Part shown: positions 25,112 through 34,671 of the stretch, in pieces | How the letters are laid out: each line of letters begins with the position of its first letter | Position numbering within the stretch: position 1 is the first letter of the stretch | Source of the DNA: Rosistilla ulvae | GTDB taxonomy: Bacteria > Planctomycetota > Planctomycetia > Pirellulales > Pirellulaceae | Reading direction: 5' to 3' | DNA length: 64,000 nt | Assembly: GCF_007741475.1 (NCBI RefSeq) | Contig: NZ_CP036261.1 | Location: 5,209,798 to 5,273,797 of the forward strand | Program-made: the position numbers and the translations under genes | The notes under the pieces: generated by a model | The model's input: only the letters and a program-made list of their open reading frames with translations | Databases searched by the model: none | Told to the model about the DNA's origin: nothing

Positions 25112-27286
25112 TTAGTTGCTGACCAAACGCAATATCGGCGTGTTGAGCGACTTGGCAACATGGCCAACATAGTCGGCATCGACCGGGCTGAGACGTCGCA
25201 TCGGCACGGTGCAGGTGCGACCATTGGTCTTGAGCAGCTTGACGAAATCGGTACCGATCACGACCAACCGCCCCTCGGTTTCAAAGGTGCTGGTGTTGTC
25301 CTTCCAAACTCGCATCGAAAGATCGCCAAACGGATCGTCCGCCGCTTCCTTCCCTTCGTCCCCTGACTTGGGCTCACCAAACAGGTCGTCGAACCCTTCG
25401 GCTGGCTTCGCTTCGGTCGCCGGTGCCGCATCGTCTGCAGGAGGAGTCCCGAACAGATCGTCAGCTGGAGCCGGTTCTGCTGCAGGAGGAGTCCCGAACA
25501 GGTCGTCAGCTGGAGCCGGTTCCGCTGCAGGAGGAGTTCCGAACAGGTCGTCAGCTGGAGCTGGTTCCGCTGCAGGAGGAGTTCCGAACAGGTCGTCAGC
25601 TGGAGCTGGTTCTGCTGCAGGAGGAGTTCCGAACAGGTCGTCAGCTGGAGCTGGTTCTGCAGGTGCAGCCTTGCCCGGTTCACCAAACAGGTCATCGGCA
25701 GCCGCAGGTGTCTCGGCTGGCGTATCAAACAGATCGTCCGCAGGAGCTTCCTTCATCGGTTCGGCAGGAGCCGCACCAAAGGGATCGTCCGACGCGGGGG
25801 CCGGTTCCGATGGAGCACCAAAGGGATCGTCGGCCGCTGGCTTCGGATCAGCCGCTGGCTTTGGTTCCGATGGAGCACCAAACAGATCGTCCGCGGGAGC
25901 TTCCTTCATCGGTTCGGCTGGAGCCGCACCAAAGGGATCGTCCGACGCGGGGGCCGGTTCCGATGGAGCACTAAAGGGATCGTCGGCAGCTGGCTTCGGA
26001 TCAGCCGCTGGCTTTGGTTCCGATGGAGCACCAAACAGATCGTCCGCAGGAGCTTCCTTCATCGGTTCGGCAGGAGCCGCACCAAAGGGATCGTCAGCTG
26101 CTGGTTTAGGTTCAGCTGGTGCACCAAAGGGATCGTCGGCCGCAGCCTTGGGTTCAGCTGGTGCAGCTTCGGGTTCAGCGGGAGCAGCAAAGGGATCGTC
26201 AGCGGGAGCCTCTTTCATTGGTTCGGCTGGAGCCGCACCAAAGGGATCGTCAGCTGGTGCCGCCTTAGGTTCAGCGGGTGCACCAAAGGGATCGTCGGCC
26301 GCAGCCTTAGGTTCAGCGGGTGCAGCTTCGGGTTCAACGGGAGCTGCAAAGGGATCGTCAGCTGGAGCCTCTTTCATTGGTTCGACAGGAGCCGCACCAA
26401 AGGGATCGTCAGCTGGTGCCGCCTTGGGTTCAGCTGGTGCCGCCTTAGGTTCAGCCGGTGCTGCCTTGGGTTCAGCCGGTACTGCCTTGGGTTCAGCCGG
26501 TGCTGCCTTAGGTTCAGCGGGTGCTGCCTTAGGTTCAGCCGGTACTGCCTTGGGTTCAGCCGGTCCTGCCTTAGGTTCAGCTGGTGCTGCCTTGGGTTCA
26601 GCTGGTGCTGCCTTAGGTTCAGCGGGTGCTGCCTTAGGTTCAGCCGGTGCTGCCTTAGGTTCAGCTGGTGCTGCCTTGGGTTCAGCCGGTGCTGGTTCTT
26701 TGGCTTGCTCATTAAACGGATTGGGCGTTTCGGCGGGCATTGGTTCAGGATTGACAGGCTTTGGAGCCGGCTTGGGCTCCGCTGGCATCGGTTCCAACGC
26801 GGTCGCAGGTTGAATCTCCTGCTCGGGTTCATCATTCACATCCGCATCGACGCTCTTCTCGTCCACAGGTGCTGGAGTCGGTGGCGTTTCTTCGCTTGCA
26901 TCTGCCGACGGTGGCAATGTGAGAACGGTTTGCGGTTCGGCGGGAGCCGCGTGGCCATACGACCCGGTTTTGCAGATCGGACAGTTGTCGGCGGGGTAGG
27001 TTGGGATTTCCGAAGTGGTTGCCGGTGCCGGAGCACAGGAAACCGCGTTTCCGCAAGCCGACGATGAGACGATGGCGGGAGCACATCCGACCGATCGCGA
27101 CACGACGGGGACGGGCTTGCAGCTGGGAGCGCAATAGACCGGAGCACAGGACGCGGGACATGGGCAACAGCAATTCGATGCCGCGGGTGCAAAGCAACCG
27201 GCAATCGCATACGGTGGCACGGCCATGATGACGGTCAGCGTCGTGACGATCATCACGCTCAGCTGACGGCGAATTCGTCGATTCAT
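25112..27286 (-). CDS. Secreted Pro/Ala-rich repeat protein with C-terminal SHD1 domain
   Basis: Protein of 724 residues. A signal peptide (about 1-30) is followed by a Cys-rich stretch (CCCPCPASCAPVYCAPSC, about 40-60). Next comes a long low-complexity region: roughly a dozen PAEPKAA heptads, then units built on DDPFGAP or DDLFGAP with PMKEAPADD, and five near-identical 15-residue units PPAAEPAPADDLFGT. The last ~65 residues (MRVWKDNTSTFETEGRLVVI...GRTCTVPMRRLSPVDADYV) match the SHD1 pattern common in planctomycetes. SHD1 in yeast Sla1 binds NPFxD peptides, and this protein itself holds NPFNE and many DPF/DLF units. The ATG at 27286 has GGAG upstream; a TTG at 27292 is the alternative. Function unknown. 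Confidence 0.75.
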   Translation of the reverse strand: MNRRIRRQLSVMIVTTLTVIMAVPPYAIAGCFAPAASNCCCPCPASCAPVYCAPSCKPVPVVSRSVGCAPAIVSSSACGNAVSCAPAPATTSEIPTYPADNCPICKTGSYGHAAPAEPQTVLTLPPSADASEETPPTPAPVDEKSVDADVNDEPEQEIQPATALEPMPAEPKPAPKPVNPEPMPAETPNPFNEQAKEPAPAEPKAAPAEPKAAPAEPKAAPAEPKAAPAEPKAAPAEPKAGPAEPKAVPAEPKAAPAEPKAAPAEPKAVPAEPKAAPAEPKAAPAEPKAAPADDPFGAAPVEPMKEAPADDPFAAPVEPEAAPAEPKAAADDPFGAPAEPKAAPADDPFGAAPAEPMKEAPADDPFAAPAEPEAAPAEPKAAADDPFGAPAEPKPAADDPFGAAPAEPMKEAPADDLFGAPSEPKPAADPKPAADDPFSAPSEPAPASDDPFGAAPAEPMKEAPADDLFGAPSEPKPAADPKPAADDPFGAPSEPAPASDDPFGAAPAEPMKEAPADDLFDTPAETPAAADDLFGEPGKAAPAEPAPADDLFGTPPAAEPAPADDLFGTPPAAEPAPADDLFGTPPAAEPAPADDLFGTPPAAEPAPADDLFGTPPADDAAPATEAKPAEGFDDLFGEPKSGDEGKEAADDPFGDLSMRVWKDNTSTFETEGRLVVIGTDFVKLLKTNGRTCTVPMRRLSPVDADYVGHVAKSLNTPILRLVSN
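25440..26700. repeat. Tandem in-frame repeats coding the PAEPKAA and DDLFG/DDPFG units
   Basis: Within the SHD1 protein gene, 21-bp units (encoding PAEPKAA) dominate 26400-26700, longer units of 100-200 bp with DDPFGA/DDLFGA fill 25700-26400, and five 45-bp units occupy about 25440-25660. Near-identity of copies indicates recent expansion and likely length variation between strains. The repeats also keep a long plus-strand frame open by chance. Confidence 0.9.
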
Positions 27287-27701
27287 TATCAACAGTCTCC
27301 AGGGAAAGCGACTCTAACTTGTGGTGTTTGCGACGGTCGACCAGATGCCAGTCGGGGAGGTTGGGTCGGCTGCCGTGCCGCGCGCGGTGGCGGTGGGTTT
27401 GTGACCTTATGCTAGTTGTCGATTCGGGCAGCAGCAAGCAATCGGGGCCGATGGGAAGCAGAAAATCCGGTTGATACCGATCATTGCAACCTCAGGGTAA
27501 CTATGCTTGAAGCGGACGATTCCGATTTTTTGGTCACGGGGTCAGCCGGTCAGAAGCGACCGTGGGAACGCGAATTGGGATCCTCAGCAGTCGCGGTGGC
27601 TGCAATCCTCTATACAAAAAGCGGTTTCCAAACCTATCCTCTAAATATAGGACACAAACTGGGTGTGTCAGATTTTCGAGCCCACTTGATCGACAGCGAC
27701 G
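27287..27701. promoter_or_regulatory. Divergent intergenic region
   Basis: A 415-bp gap between the divergent SHD1-protein and flippase-like genes that should carry both promoters. No other gene is supported; I could not define promoter elements with confidence. Confidence 0.5.
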
Positions 27702-28736
27702 ATGAACACCACACCCAGTAAAACGACGTCTCCCAAGACGGTGCTGCTGACGGTCGCCAAGTTTGGTGTGCCCGTTGGCATCGTCTGGTACCTCGTTTCC
27801 CAGATCCAACCGCAGCAGTGGTCGGCGCTGCAGAATTCGCCAAAGCAATATTCTCTGCTCGCGATGGCGCTGCTGATCGGGCTCAGCGCAACGCTGCTCA
27901 GCTATGTTCGCTGGTGGCTGTTAGTTCGCTCACACAACATCCCGCTGACTCCCACCGAAGGGATCCGTTTGGCAGCGATCGGATTTCTGTTGAACTTTGT
28001 TTCGATCGGAGCCGTCGGGGGCGATCTCTTCAAAGCCTACTTTCTGGCCCGCCGCACGCCGGGCAAGAAGATCGAGGTCTTTGCGACGGCGCTGGTCGAT
28101 CGCGTTGTTGGGCTGTACGGTTTGCTAGTGGTCGCGTCGGTCGCTTTATGGATGATCGGCGACTCGCTGGCCGGAGACGACGTGACGTTGATCCGCGCCG
28201 TCGTCTACACGCTGACCTTGGCGGGAGCTGCTTTTATGCTGGGCGTTGTCCTGGGCGGATCCCTGATCGACCGAGCGCTCGACCGAATCTTAAACGTCCC
28301 GATGGTCGGCCCATTTGTGCACCGCATCGCCGATCCGCTGCGAGCTTTCCGGCATCACACCGCCGCCTTCATGGTGACGATCGGGATGTCGGTGGTCGTG
28401 CATATACTGTTAGGCGTGGCGATCTATTTCATCGCCGCCGGCCTCTACGAACATCCCCCCACGCTCGCCGAACATATGGTGATCGTGCCGATCGCCAATG
28501 CAGTCGCCGGGCTGCCGATCTCGTTGGCTGGGATCGGAGTGTTCGAGGGCGCATTGGACCACTTATACGCCAAGCTACCGACGACGCCGACCGACGCGTC
28601 GGGAACGATCGTCGGCCTGGTCTACGAAATCGTCAAGATCGCGATCGCGATGATCGGTATCGTTTTCTATTGGACCGGGCAACGGGAGGTTCGCGAATCG
28701 TTCCAAGCCGTCGCCGCTTCCGACGACGAAACCTAA
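27702..28736 (+). CDS. Flippase-like integral membrane protein (LPG synthase TM family)
   Basis: Polytopic membrane protein of 344 residues with about seven to eight hydrophobic helices and the family core NFVSIGAVGGDLFKAYFLARR, followed by DRVVGLYGLLVV. This fits the UPF0104 / lysylphosphatidylglycerol-synthase transmembrane family (PF03706), whose members move lipids or lipid-linked molecules across the membrane. The C-terminal part has PISLAGIGVFEGALDHLY, another conserved segment. There is no attached synthase domain. It ends 1 bp from the convergent methyltransferase gene. Substrate unknown. Confidence 0.82.
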   Translation: MNTTPSKTTSPKTVLLTVAKFGVPVGIVWYLVSQIQPQQWSALQNSPKQYSLLAMALLIGLSATLLSYVRWWLLVRSHNIPLTPTEGIRLAAIGFLLNFVSIGAVGGDLFKAYFLARRTPGKKIEVFATALVDRVVGLYGLLVVASVALWMIGDSLAGDDVTLIRAVVYTLTLAGAAFMLGVVLGGSLIDRALDRILNVPMVGPFVHRIADPLRAFRHHTAAFMVTIGMSVVVHILLGVAIYFIAAGLYEHPPTLAEHMVIVPIANAVAGLPISLAGIGVFEGALDHLYAKLPTTPTDASGTIVGLVYEIVKIAIAMIGIVFYWTGQREVRESFQAVAASDDET

Positions 28737-28737
28737 A

Positions 28738-29541
28738 TCAGTCGCGGCGACAGACAGCCACAAATCCGCCGGCTCGCACGCGAGGCAACACCCGCCGCAG
28801 CGGAAGCACTCCACTGGCGGTCAGGTTCAGCGGAAAGATCTGTTCGATCTGAAACCCTGCCTGCCGCAAGTCGGCTTTCAGTTCACTCAAGCCGAAGTTG
28901 TGCAGGAACATGTTCGGAAGACCGCGATATTGATAGACCCGATCGCCAAATTCTTGATCGCCTCGCTTGCGGCCGGACCACCACGAACGGCACAACCACC
29001 GGAGGCCGGCGGGATCGTAAAGCGACGACCAGATATTGTGAACGTGCAGCACAAACTTGCCGCCCGGCTTGAGGATCCGCCGCGTGTGGGCAAGCGCTGC
29101 GATTCGGTTCGCCCGGCCGCGGATCATCCCCAGGGTGCTGAACAGCGAAACCGCATGCTCGACACAATTGTCAGCGATCCCGTTCAGGTCGACAAGATTC
29201 GCCCTAACCGAAGCGATCGGCAACGCCTGAGTTTGCGCTTTCTGCTGAACCACTTCCAACATGTGCTGACTCAGATCGATCGCCAGCCCGCGATAACCGC
29301 TCGCTGCTAATGCGACCAACGCCCTCCCGGTGCCGCAGCCCAGGTCGGCGACGGTCGCTCGCCCCTGCGAATCGGGCGGGGGCAGATGCTGCAAAACCAA
29401 CTGCTGATCTAGCGCGAACAGCGGATGATCGGCGAAGTATTGGTCATACTCTGTTGCGATCGCCGGTCGCGCGGCATAATCCCAGGTTCCTGGGCTCACG
29501 CCCGCAGGCAACTGCCACGAAGGAATCGATTCAATTTGCAC
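28738..29541 (-). CDS. Class I SAM-dependent methyltransferase
   Basis: Protein of 267 residues with the Rossmann-type SAM site motif I VADLGCGTGRALVALA (about 64-79), followed by GLAIDLSQHMLEVVQ (acidic end of strand 2) and the later motif HTRRILKPGGKFVLHVHNIWSS. The substrate is unknown; the form resembles methyltransferases that act on small molecules or lipids. It converges on the flippase-like gene. Upstream it is about 250 bp from the divergent gap gene, so the two may have adjacent promoters. Confidence 0.85.
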   Translation of the reverse strand: MQIESIPSWQLPAGVSPGTWDYAARPAIATEYDQYFADHPLFALDQQLVLQHLPPPDSQGRATVADLGCGTGRALVALAASGYRGLAIDLSQHMLEVVQQKAQTQALPIASVRANLVDLNGIADNCVEHAVSLFSTLGMIRGRANRIAALAHTRRILKPGGKFVLHVHNIWSSLYDPAGLRWLCRSWWSGRKRGDQEFGDRVYQYRGLPNMFLHNFGLSELKADLRQAGFQIEQIFPLNLTASGVLPLRRVLPRVRAGGFVAVCRRD

Positions 29542-29611
29542 GCACAGCTCAAACGGTTAGAGACAACAAGGGTTCCGGTTGACACACAACCGGCCTACTA
29601 GGGAACGATGA

Positions 29612-30820
<1,209 letters not shown>

Positions 30821-30872
30821 TCCAACCGATTACGTAGCCAAACGCAAATAACGCAAAACTGCGAATTGCCAG

Positions 30873-30906
30873 AAAAACCCTCGTTCCCAAAGAACGAGGG
30901 TTTTTT
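30873..30906 (+). terminator. Intrinsic terminator of gap
   Basis: A 14-bp stem AAAAACCCTCGTTC / GAACGAGGGTTTTT with a CCAAA loop and a continuing T-run, about 50 bp after the gap stop codon. Confidence 0.9.
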
Positions 30907-30944
30907 ATTTGCCCCAACAACAATCCCAACGGACCGACCATTCA

Positions 30945-31190
30945 CCCAGGCCCAATCGGGCCGCCCCCATGTCAGCCCAGGGCAACGCCCTGGGAAAACG
31001 CCGCCAAACAAACACCCACAAATTCCCAAGGCCCAACGGGCCGGCACCACGCCAGCCCAGGGCAACGCCCTGGGAAAACGCCGCCAAACAAACACCCACA
31101 AATTCCCAAGACCCAACGGGCCGGCCCCACGCCAGCCCAGGGCAACGCCCTGGGAAAACGCGGCCAAACAAACGATCCCAGCCCCAACGG
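30945..31190. repeat. Three tandem 80-bp repeats with REP-like palindrome
   Basis: Three head-to-tail copies, period exactly 80 bp, each centred on the 19-nt dyad CCCAGGGCAACGCCCTGGG (30976-30994, 31056-31074, 31136-31154). Between the dyads lie GCCCAACGGGCC-type sequences and CAAACAAACACCCACAAATTCC. They belong with the neighbouring RAYT transposase. Confidence 0.85.
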
Positions 31191-31235
31191 GGCGGCCCTA
31201 ACTCGATCGCACAACGCCACACCAACGACGCCATC

Positions 31236-31345
31236 GATCCGCCCCGTTGGGGCTCCGCCGTGAATGGGCGCGTTCAAAAACCCGGGGCGTTGCACTGGGC
31301 TGACATAGCGCTGCCCACTTCGGGGCGTCAAACCGACCGATTCTC
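31236..31345. repeat. REP/BIME-type repeat, opposite orientation, copy 1
   Basis: Begins CCGCCCCGTTGGGGCTCCGCCGTG, contains an imperfect version of the central dyad (CCCGGGGCGTTGCACTGGG) and ends CACTTCGGGGCGTCAAACCG. The same unit recurs at 32003-32105 and 32356-32460. Its hairpin elements are the reverse complements of those in the 80-bp tandem units. Confidence 0.8.
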
Positions 31346-31428
31346 CCGAACCACGCACACGTTTCATCACCGCACACGCCACGAAACAAAACACACGCCC
31401 ATTCCTCGGACACAAACGACGTTCCCCC

Positions 31429-31887
31429 TCAATCCCAAACATAGCGTTCGTCGATCTCCAGCCCATGGCGGCGACATAACTCGCGAAACTCCTCCTCGAA
31501 CGTCATCTTTCGATGGTGTTCCTGTTGGTTCGCGATATACCGCTTCACATCGTCGATGTTCGATTCGCTGACGGAGAATGCTCCGTAACCCGACTGCCAC
31601 GAAAATGACTTCAGCCCCGTCGCTTGCTTCTTTAACCACTTGCTGGTTTCCGTCTTCATCTCCTGAGCGACATCTGCGAGCGCAAACTTTCGGCTCAGTA
31701 AAAGCAACGCATGAACATGGTCCTCGACCCCACCAATCTTTATGGCCGGGGAATCGACGTTGTCGCGAAGGATTGTCGCCATGTAAGCATACAACTGCTC
31801 GCGAAGTTCCAACGGATCCAACAACGGTTTGCGGTGTTTCGTCGAAAACACGAAATGGATCGCAACCTTGGCTAGCGACTGAGACAT
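31429..31887 (-). CDS. REP-associated IS200-like transposase (RAYT, Y1 HUH)
   Basis: Single-strand DNA transposase-like protein of 152 residues. The HUH metal-binding motif is DHVHAL (His57 and His59) after AIKIGGVED, and the nucleophile Tyr117 lies in VKRYIANQQEHH, a pattern typical of IS200/RAYT enzymes. The length is that of IS200 TnpA. No TnpB/IscB-like gene is adjacent. On both sides stand palindromic REP-like repeats, as expected for a RAYT that maintains or spreads them. All catalytic residues look present, so it may be active. Confidence 0.88.
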   Translation of the reverse strand: MSQSLAKVAIHFVFSTKHRKPLLDPLELREQLYAYMATILRDNVDSPAIKIGGVEDHVHALLLLSRKFALADVAQEMKTETSKWLKKQATGLKSFSWQSGYGAFSVSESNIDDVKRYIANQQEHHRKMTFEEEFRELCRRHGLEIDERYVWD

Positions 31888-31979
31888 TGATCAGCTCACG
31901 AAGAGGAGTCCGCAGCGCGTGGAATTCAATCATTGTAGCCAACACATACCGCATGGAACAACAAGTCGGATGGAGGGAC

Positions 31980-32465
31980 ACCGCTCCGCTCGGTGGCGTA
32001 GAACCGCCCCGTTGGGGCTCCGCCGTGGATGGGCGCGTTCAAAAACCCAGGGCGTTGCCCTGGGCTGACATAGGACTGCCCCTGTTGGGGCGTCGAACCG
32101 CCGATTCCCAATATGCATCATCAACGCCACGCATACAAACCGCATAACGCGCACGGTTTAATCCCCCCCACACACGGATCTCAGTCACCGTACGCGAAAC
32201 CGAACAACACACCCGCCCATTCTCCAGGCCCAACGGGGCCGGCACCACGCCAACCCAGGGCAACGCCCTGGGTGAACGGCTACAAACAAACGATCCTAGC
32301 CCTATTGGGGCGGCCCTAACTCGATTGCACAACGCGACACCGACCATGACGTAGAACCGCCCCGCTGGGGCTCCGCGGGCGATGGGCCCGCCCCGAACCC
32401 CAGGGCGTTGCCCTGGGCTGACGTACCGCTGCCCACTTCGGGGCGTCAAACCGCCGATTCCCGCC
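31980..32465. repeat. REP/BIME-type repeats, downstream cluster
   Basis: Three further REP-like units in mixed orientation: the GTT-type unit at about 32003-32105 (dyad 32046-32064), the AAC-type unit at about 32228-32300 (dyad 32254-32272), and the GTT-type unit at about 32356-32460 (dyad 32399-32417). Opposed pairs like these form BIME-type structures. Confidence 0.8.
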
Positions 32466-32532
32466 GAAACAACATGCTCTGGTAAAACGGTACGACCAAA
32501 CGCCATCGCGTTCGACGGGACCGTTGGCAAAA

Positions 32533-34554
32533 TCAATCGCTCGCTTTTTCTTGCAACGCCTTGGTGCCGGCGTCCAAGGTGGCGATGATCTTTTCGACGT
32601 CGTAGACGCATCCGTTCCACGTCCCGCCGCCGACTTGTTGCAGCGCGGCCCAGAGTCGTGAATCGTCGGGCATCTTGACGTCGACAGCCAATTGCGGATG
32701 CGGCGACCTCGATGCGAGCAGCGTTTCGGCTTCCGCTGGCGTTAGCGATTTGTCAGCGGTCCCGATTAGGTTCACGCTGCCGTGCAATCCGATTCGATCG
32801 ACAACGACTTCGATCTGGTCGCCGTCCTGGACGCGGCCGATCGGTCCTCCCGCCAATGCCTCCGGGCCGACATGGCCGATGCACGCGCCGGTGCTGACGC
32901 CCGAGAACCGGGCGTCGGTGACAAGCGCCACATGTTTGCCCCAGGGCAAGAACTTCAAGGCCGACGTGATTTGATAGGTCTCCTCCATGCCGCTCCCCAG
33001 CGGGCCGCGGCCGATCAACACCACAACATCTCCCGCCTGAACCGGTTGGGGATGGTTCCCCTTGATCGCCGCGATCGCATCGCGTTCGCTGACAAAGACC
33101 CGCGCCGGGCCGGCCTTGCGATAGACGCCATCGTCGCCAACGACGCTCGGATCGATCGATGTCGATTTGATCACCGATCCCTCGGGACAAAGATTCCCCT
33201 GCGGGAAGCAGACGGTGCTGGTCAGTCCACGTTTTTTAGCGGTTGCCGGAGGGATGATCACATCGTCGGGATCGACGCGATCGGATTCGATCAAACGCTG
33301 CCGCAACGCGCGCCGACGAGCCGACTGCGGCCAGGCGTCGAGGATCTCGTTCCAACTGACGCCGGCGACCGTCATCGCATCGCCGCGCAACAGCCCCAAC
33401 TCGCGGAGATGCCACATGATTTCCGGAACGCCGCCGGCCAGGAACAACCGAACCGTCGGATGCCCGACGGGGCCGTTGGGCAAAACATCGACGAACCGCG
33501 CGACCAATTTATTGACTTGGTGCCAGTCGTCGACAGTCGGTGACCGCAGCCCAGCCGCCTGAGCGACCGCGGGAATGTGCAGCAAGAGATTCGTCGAACC
33601 GCCGCAGGCCGCGTGAACCAACATCGCGTTGTAGATCGAATCGTCGGTTACGATATCGGCCAGCGTGAGCCCGCGAGCATCCAAGGCCATCAGACTGCGA
33701 GCACTCTGCCGCGCGATGTCCAACCAAATCGGCTGGCCGCTGGGTGCAAGGGCCGCATGCGGAACGGTCAGCCCCATCGCCTCGGCGACAACTTGGCTGG
33801 TCGCTGCGGTTCCCAGGAACTGGCAACCGCCGCCAGGCGATCCGCATGCGCGGCAGCCTTCCAGACCGGCCTGTTCCAGCGAGATTTCGCCTTGCGAATA
33901 CCGAGCCCCAATCGTTTGCACTTTGCCCGCATCCTCGCCGACCGTCGGCGGCAGCGTCACGCCGCCGGGAACGATCACGCTGGGCAAGTGCTTCGTCCCG
34001 CAAACTGCCAGCATCATCGCTGGCAAACCTTTGTCACACGTCGCGACGCCCAACACACCGCGGCGGCGAGGCAACGAACGGATCAACCGACGCATCACGA
34101 TCGCCGCATCGTTGCGATAGGGCAGGCTGTCGAACATCCCGTTGGTTCCCTGCGATCGGCCGTCGCAAGGGTCGCTGCAGAAAGCGGCAAACGGGACCCC
34201 ACCAGCCTCCGAAAACTGCTCGGCTGCCGCTTGAACCAACAGCCCAACTTCCCAGTGTCCGGTGTGATAGCCCAGGGCGATCGGCGTCCCATCGTGATCG
34301 CGAACGCCTCCCTGCGTACTCAGACACAAATACTGAGGTCCCATCATGCGAGCCGGATCCCAGCCCATGCCGGCGTTTTGCGTCAGTCCAAACAGATCGC
34401 CGCTGCTCCAAGAGCGAAGGATCTCATCGGTCAACGGCAACTGACCACTTGGCCCCGACGCCGACGTGACCACCGACGCCGCGACGTCGCCGCCATCGAG
34501 ATGTTGGTCGAGCGAAAACAAACTGTCGTCGGGATAGTTAAACGCGGGAGGCAA
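32533..34554 (-). CDS. IlvD/Edd-family sugar-acid dehydratase, YjhG/YagF type
   Basis: Fe-S-dependent dehydratase of about 673 residues. The whole length follows the YjhG/YagF (D-xylonate dehydratase) group: [80 protein letters not shown], and in the C-terminal domain [28 protein letters not shown]. Candidate cluster ligands are Cys in SDPCDGR, TCDKGLP and [11 protein letters not shown]. Expected product is a 2-keto-3-deoxy sugar acid. The best available start is a TTG at 34554 without a strong ribosome binding site; no upstream ATG is in frame. The aldo-keto reductase gene lies just upstream. Confidence 0.87.
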   Translation of the reverse strand: MPPAFNYPDDSLFSLDQHLDGGDVAASVVTSASGPSGQLPLTDEILRSWSSGDLFGLTQNAGMGWDPARMMGPQYLCLSTQGGVRDHDGTPIALGYHTGHWEVGLLVQAAAEQFSEAGGVPFAAFCSDPCDGRSQGTNGMFDSLPYRNDAAIVMRRLIRSLPRRRGVLGVATCDKGLPAMMLAVCGTKHLPSVIVPGGVTLPPTVGEDAGKVQTIGARYSQGEISLEQAGLEGCRACGSPGGGCQFLGTAATSQVVAEAMGLTVPHAALAPSGQPIWLDIARQSARSLMALDARGLTLADIVTDDSIYNAMLVHAACGGSTNLLLHIPAVAQAAGLRSPTVDDWHQVNKLVARFVDVLPNGPVGHPTVRLFLAGGVPEIMWHLRELGLLRGDAMTVAGVSWNEILDAWPQSARRRALRQRLIESDRVDPDDVIIPPATAKKRGLTSTVCFPQGNLCPEGSVIKSTSIDPSVVGDDGVYRKAGPARVFVSERDAIAAIKGNHPQPVQAGDVVVLIGRGPLGSGMEETYQITSALKFLPWGKHVALVTDARFSGVSTGACIGHVGPEALAGGPIGRVQDGDQIEVVVDRIGLHGSVNLIGTADKSLTPAEAETLLASRSPHPQLAVDVKMPDDSRLWAALQQVGGGTWNGCVYDVEKIIATLDAGTKALQEKASD

Positions 34555-34591
34555 TGGATCACTCGCAATAAAGGCAAAATGTTGGTGGGCA

Positions 34592-34671
34592 AACGGTTTG
34601 ACTATTCATAGATAGGGCAAAACGTATTCGGTCCAACGGTTTTACTATTCATAGATAGGGCAAAACGTATT
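34592..34671. repeat. Tandem duplication of the 3' end of the aldo-keto reductase gene
   Basis: Two copies of a 37-bp segment (34592-34628 and 34635-34671), period 43 bp and one mismatch. The right copy is the last nine codons plus stop of the reductase (NTFCPIYE) and a few following bases; the left copy repeats it in the gap before the dehydratase gene. Confidence 0.9.

Noticed and set aside
25209-26813. 534-codon open frame on the plus strand, Gly/Ser/Ala-rich
   Set aside because: It is the antisense of the Pro/Ala repeat region of the SHD1 protein gene; repeats without stop codons keep it open. No ribosome binding site or domain.
27818-28852. 344-codon plus-strand frame overlapping the flippase-like gene
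   Set aside because: Arg-rich translation in a shifted frame, typical of a shadow in GC-rich DNA; the overlapping frame encodes membrane helices of a known family.
30945-31190. Regular 80-bp repeats considered as a CRISPR array
   Set aside because: The whole 80-bp period is conserved, with no variable spacers, and no cas gene is near. The dyads and nearby RAYT fit REP elements.
30909-31571. 220-codon plus-strand frame
   Set aside because: It runs through the REP repeats and into the antisense of the RAYT gene; composition follows the repeats.
31429-31887. Idea that this IS200-like gene is part of an IS605-type element with TnpB
   Set aside because: No TnpB, IscB or RNA-guide-like feature adjoins it; surrounding sequence is REP-type repeats.
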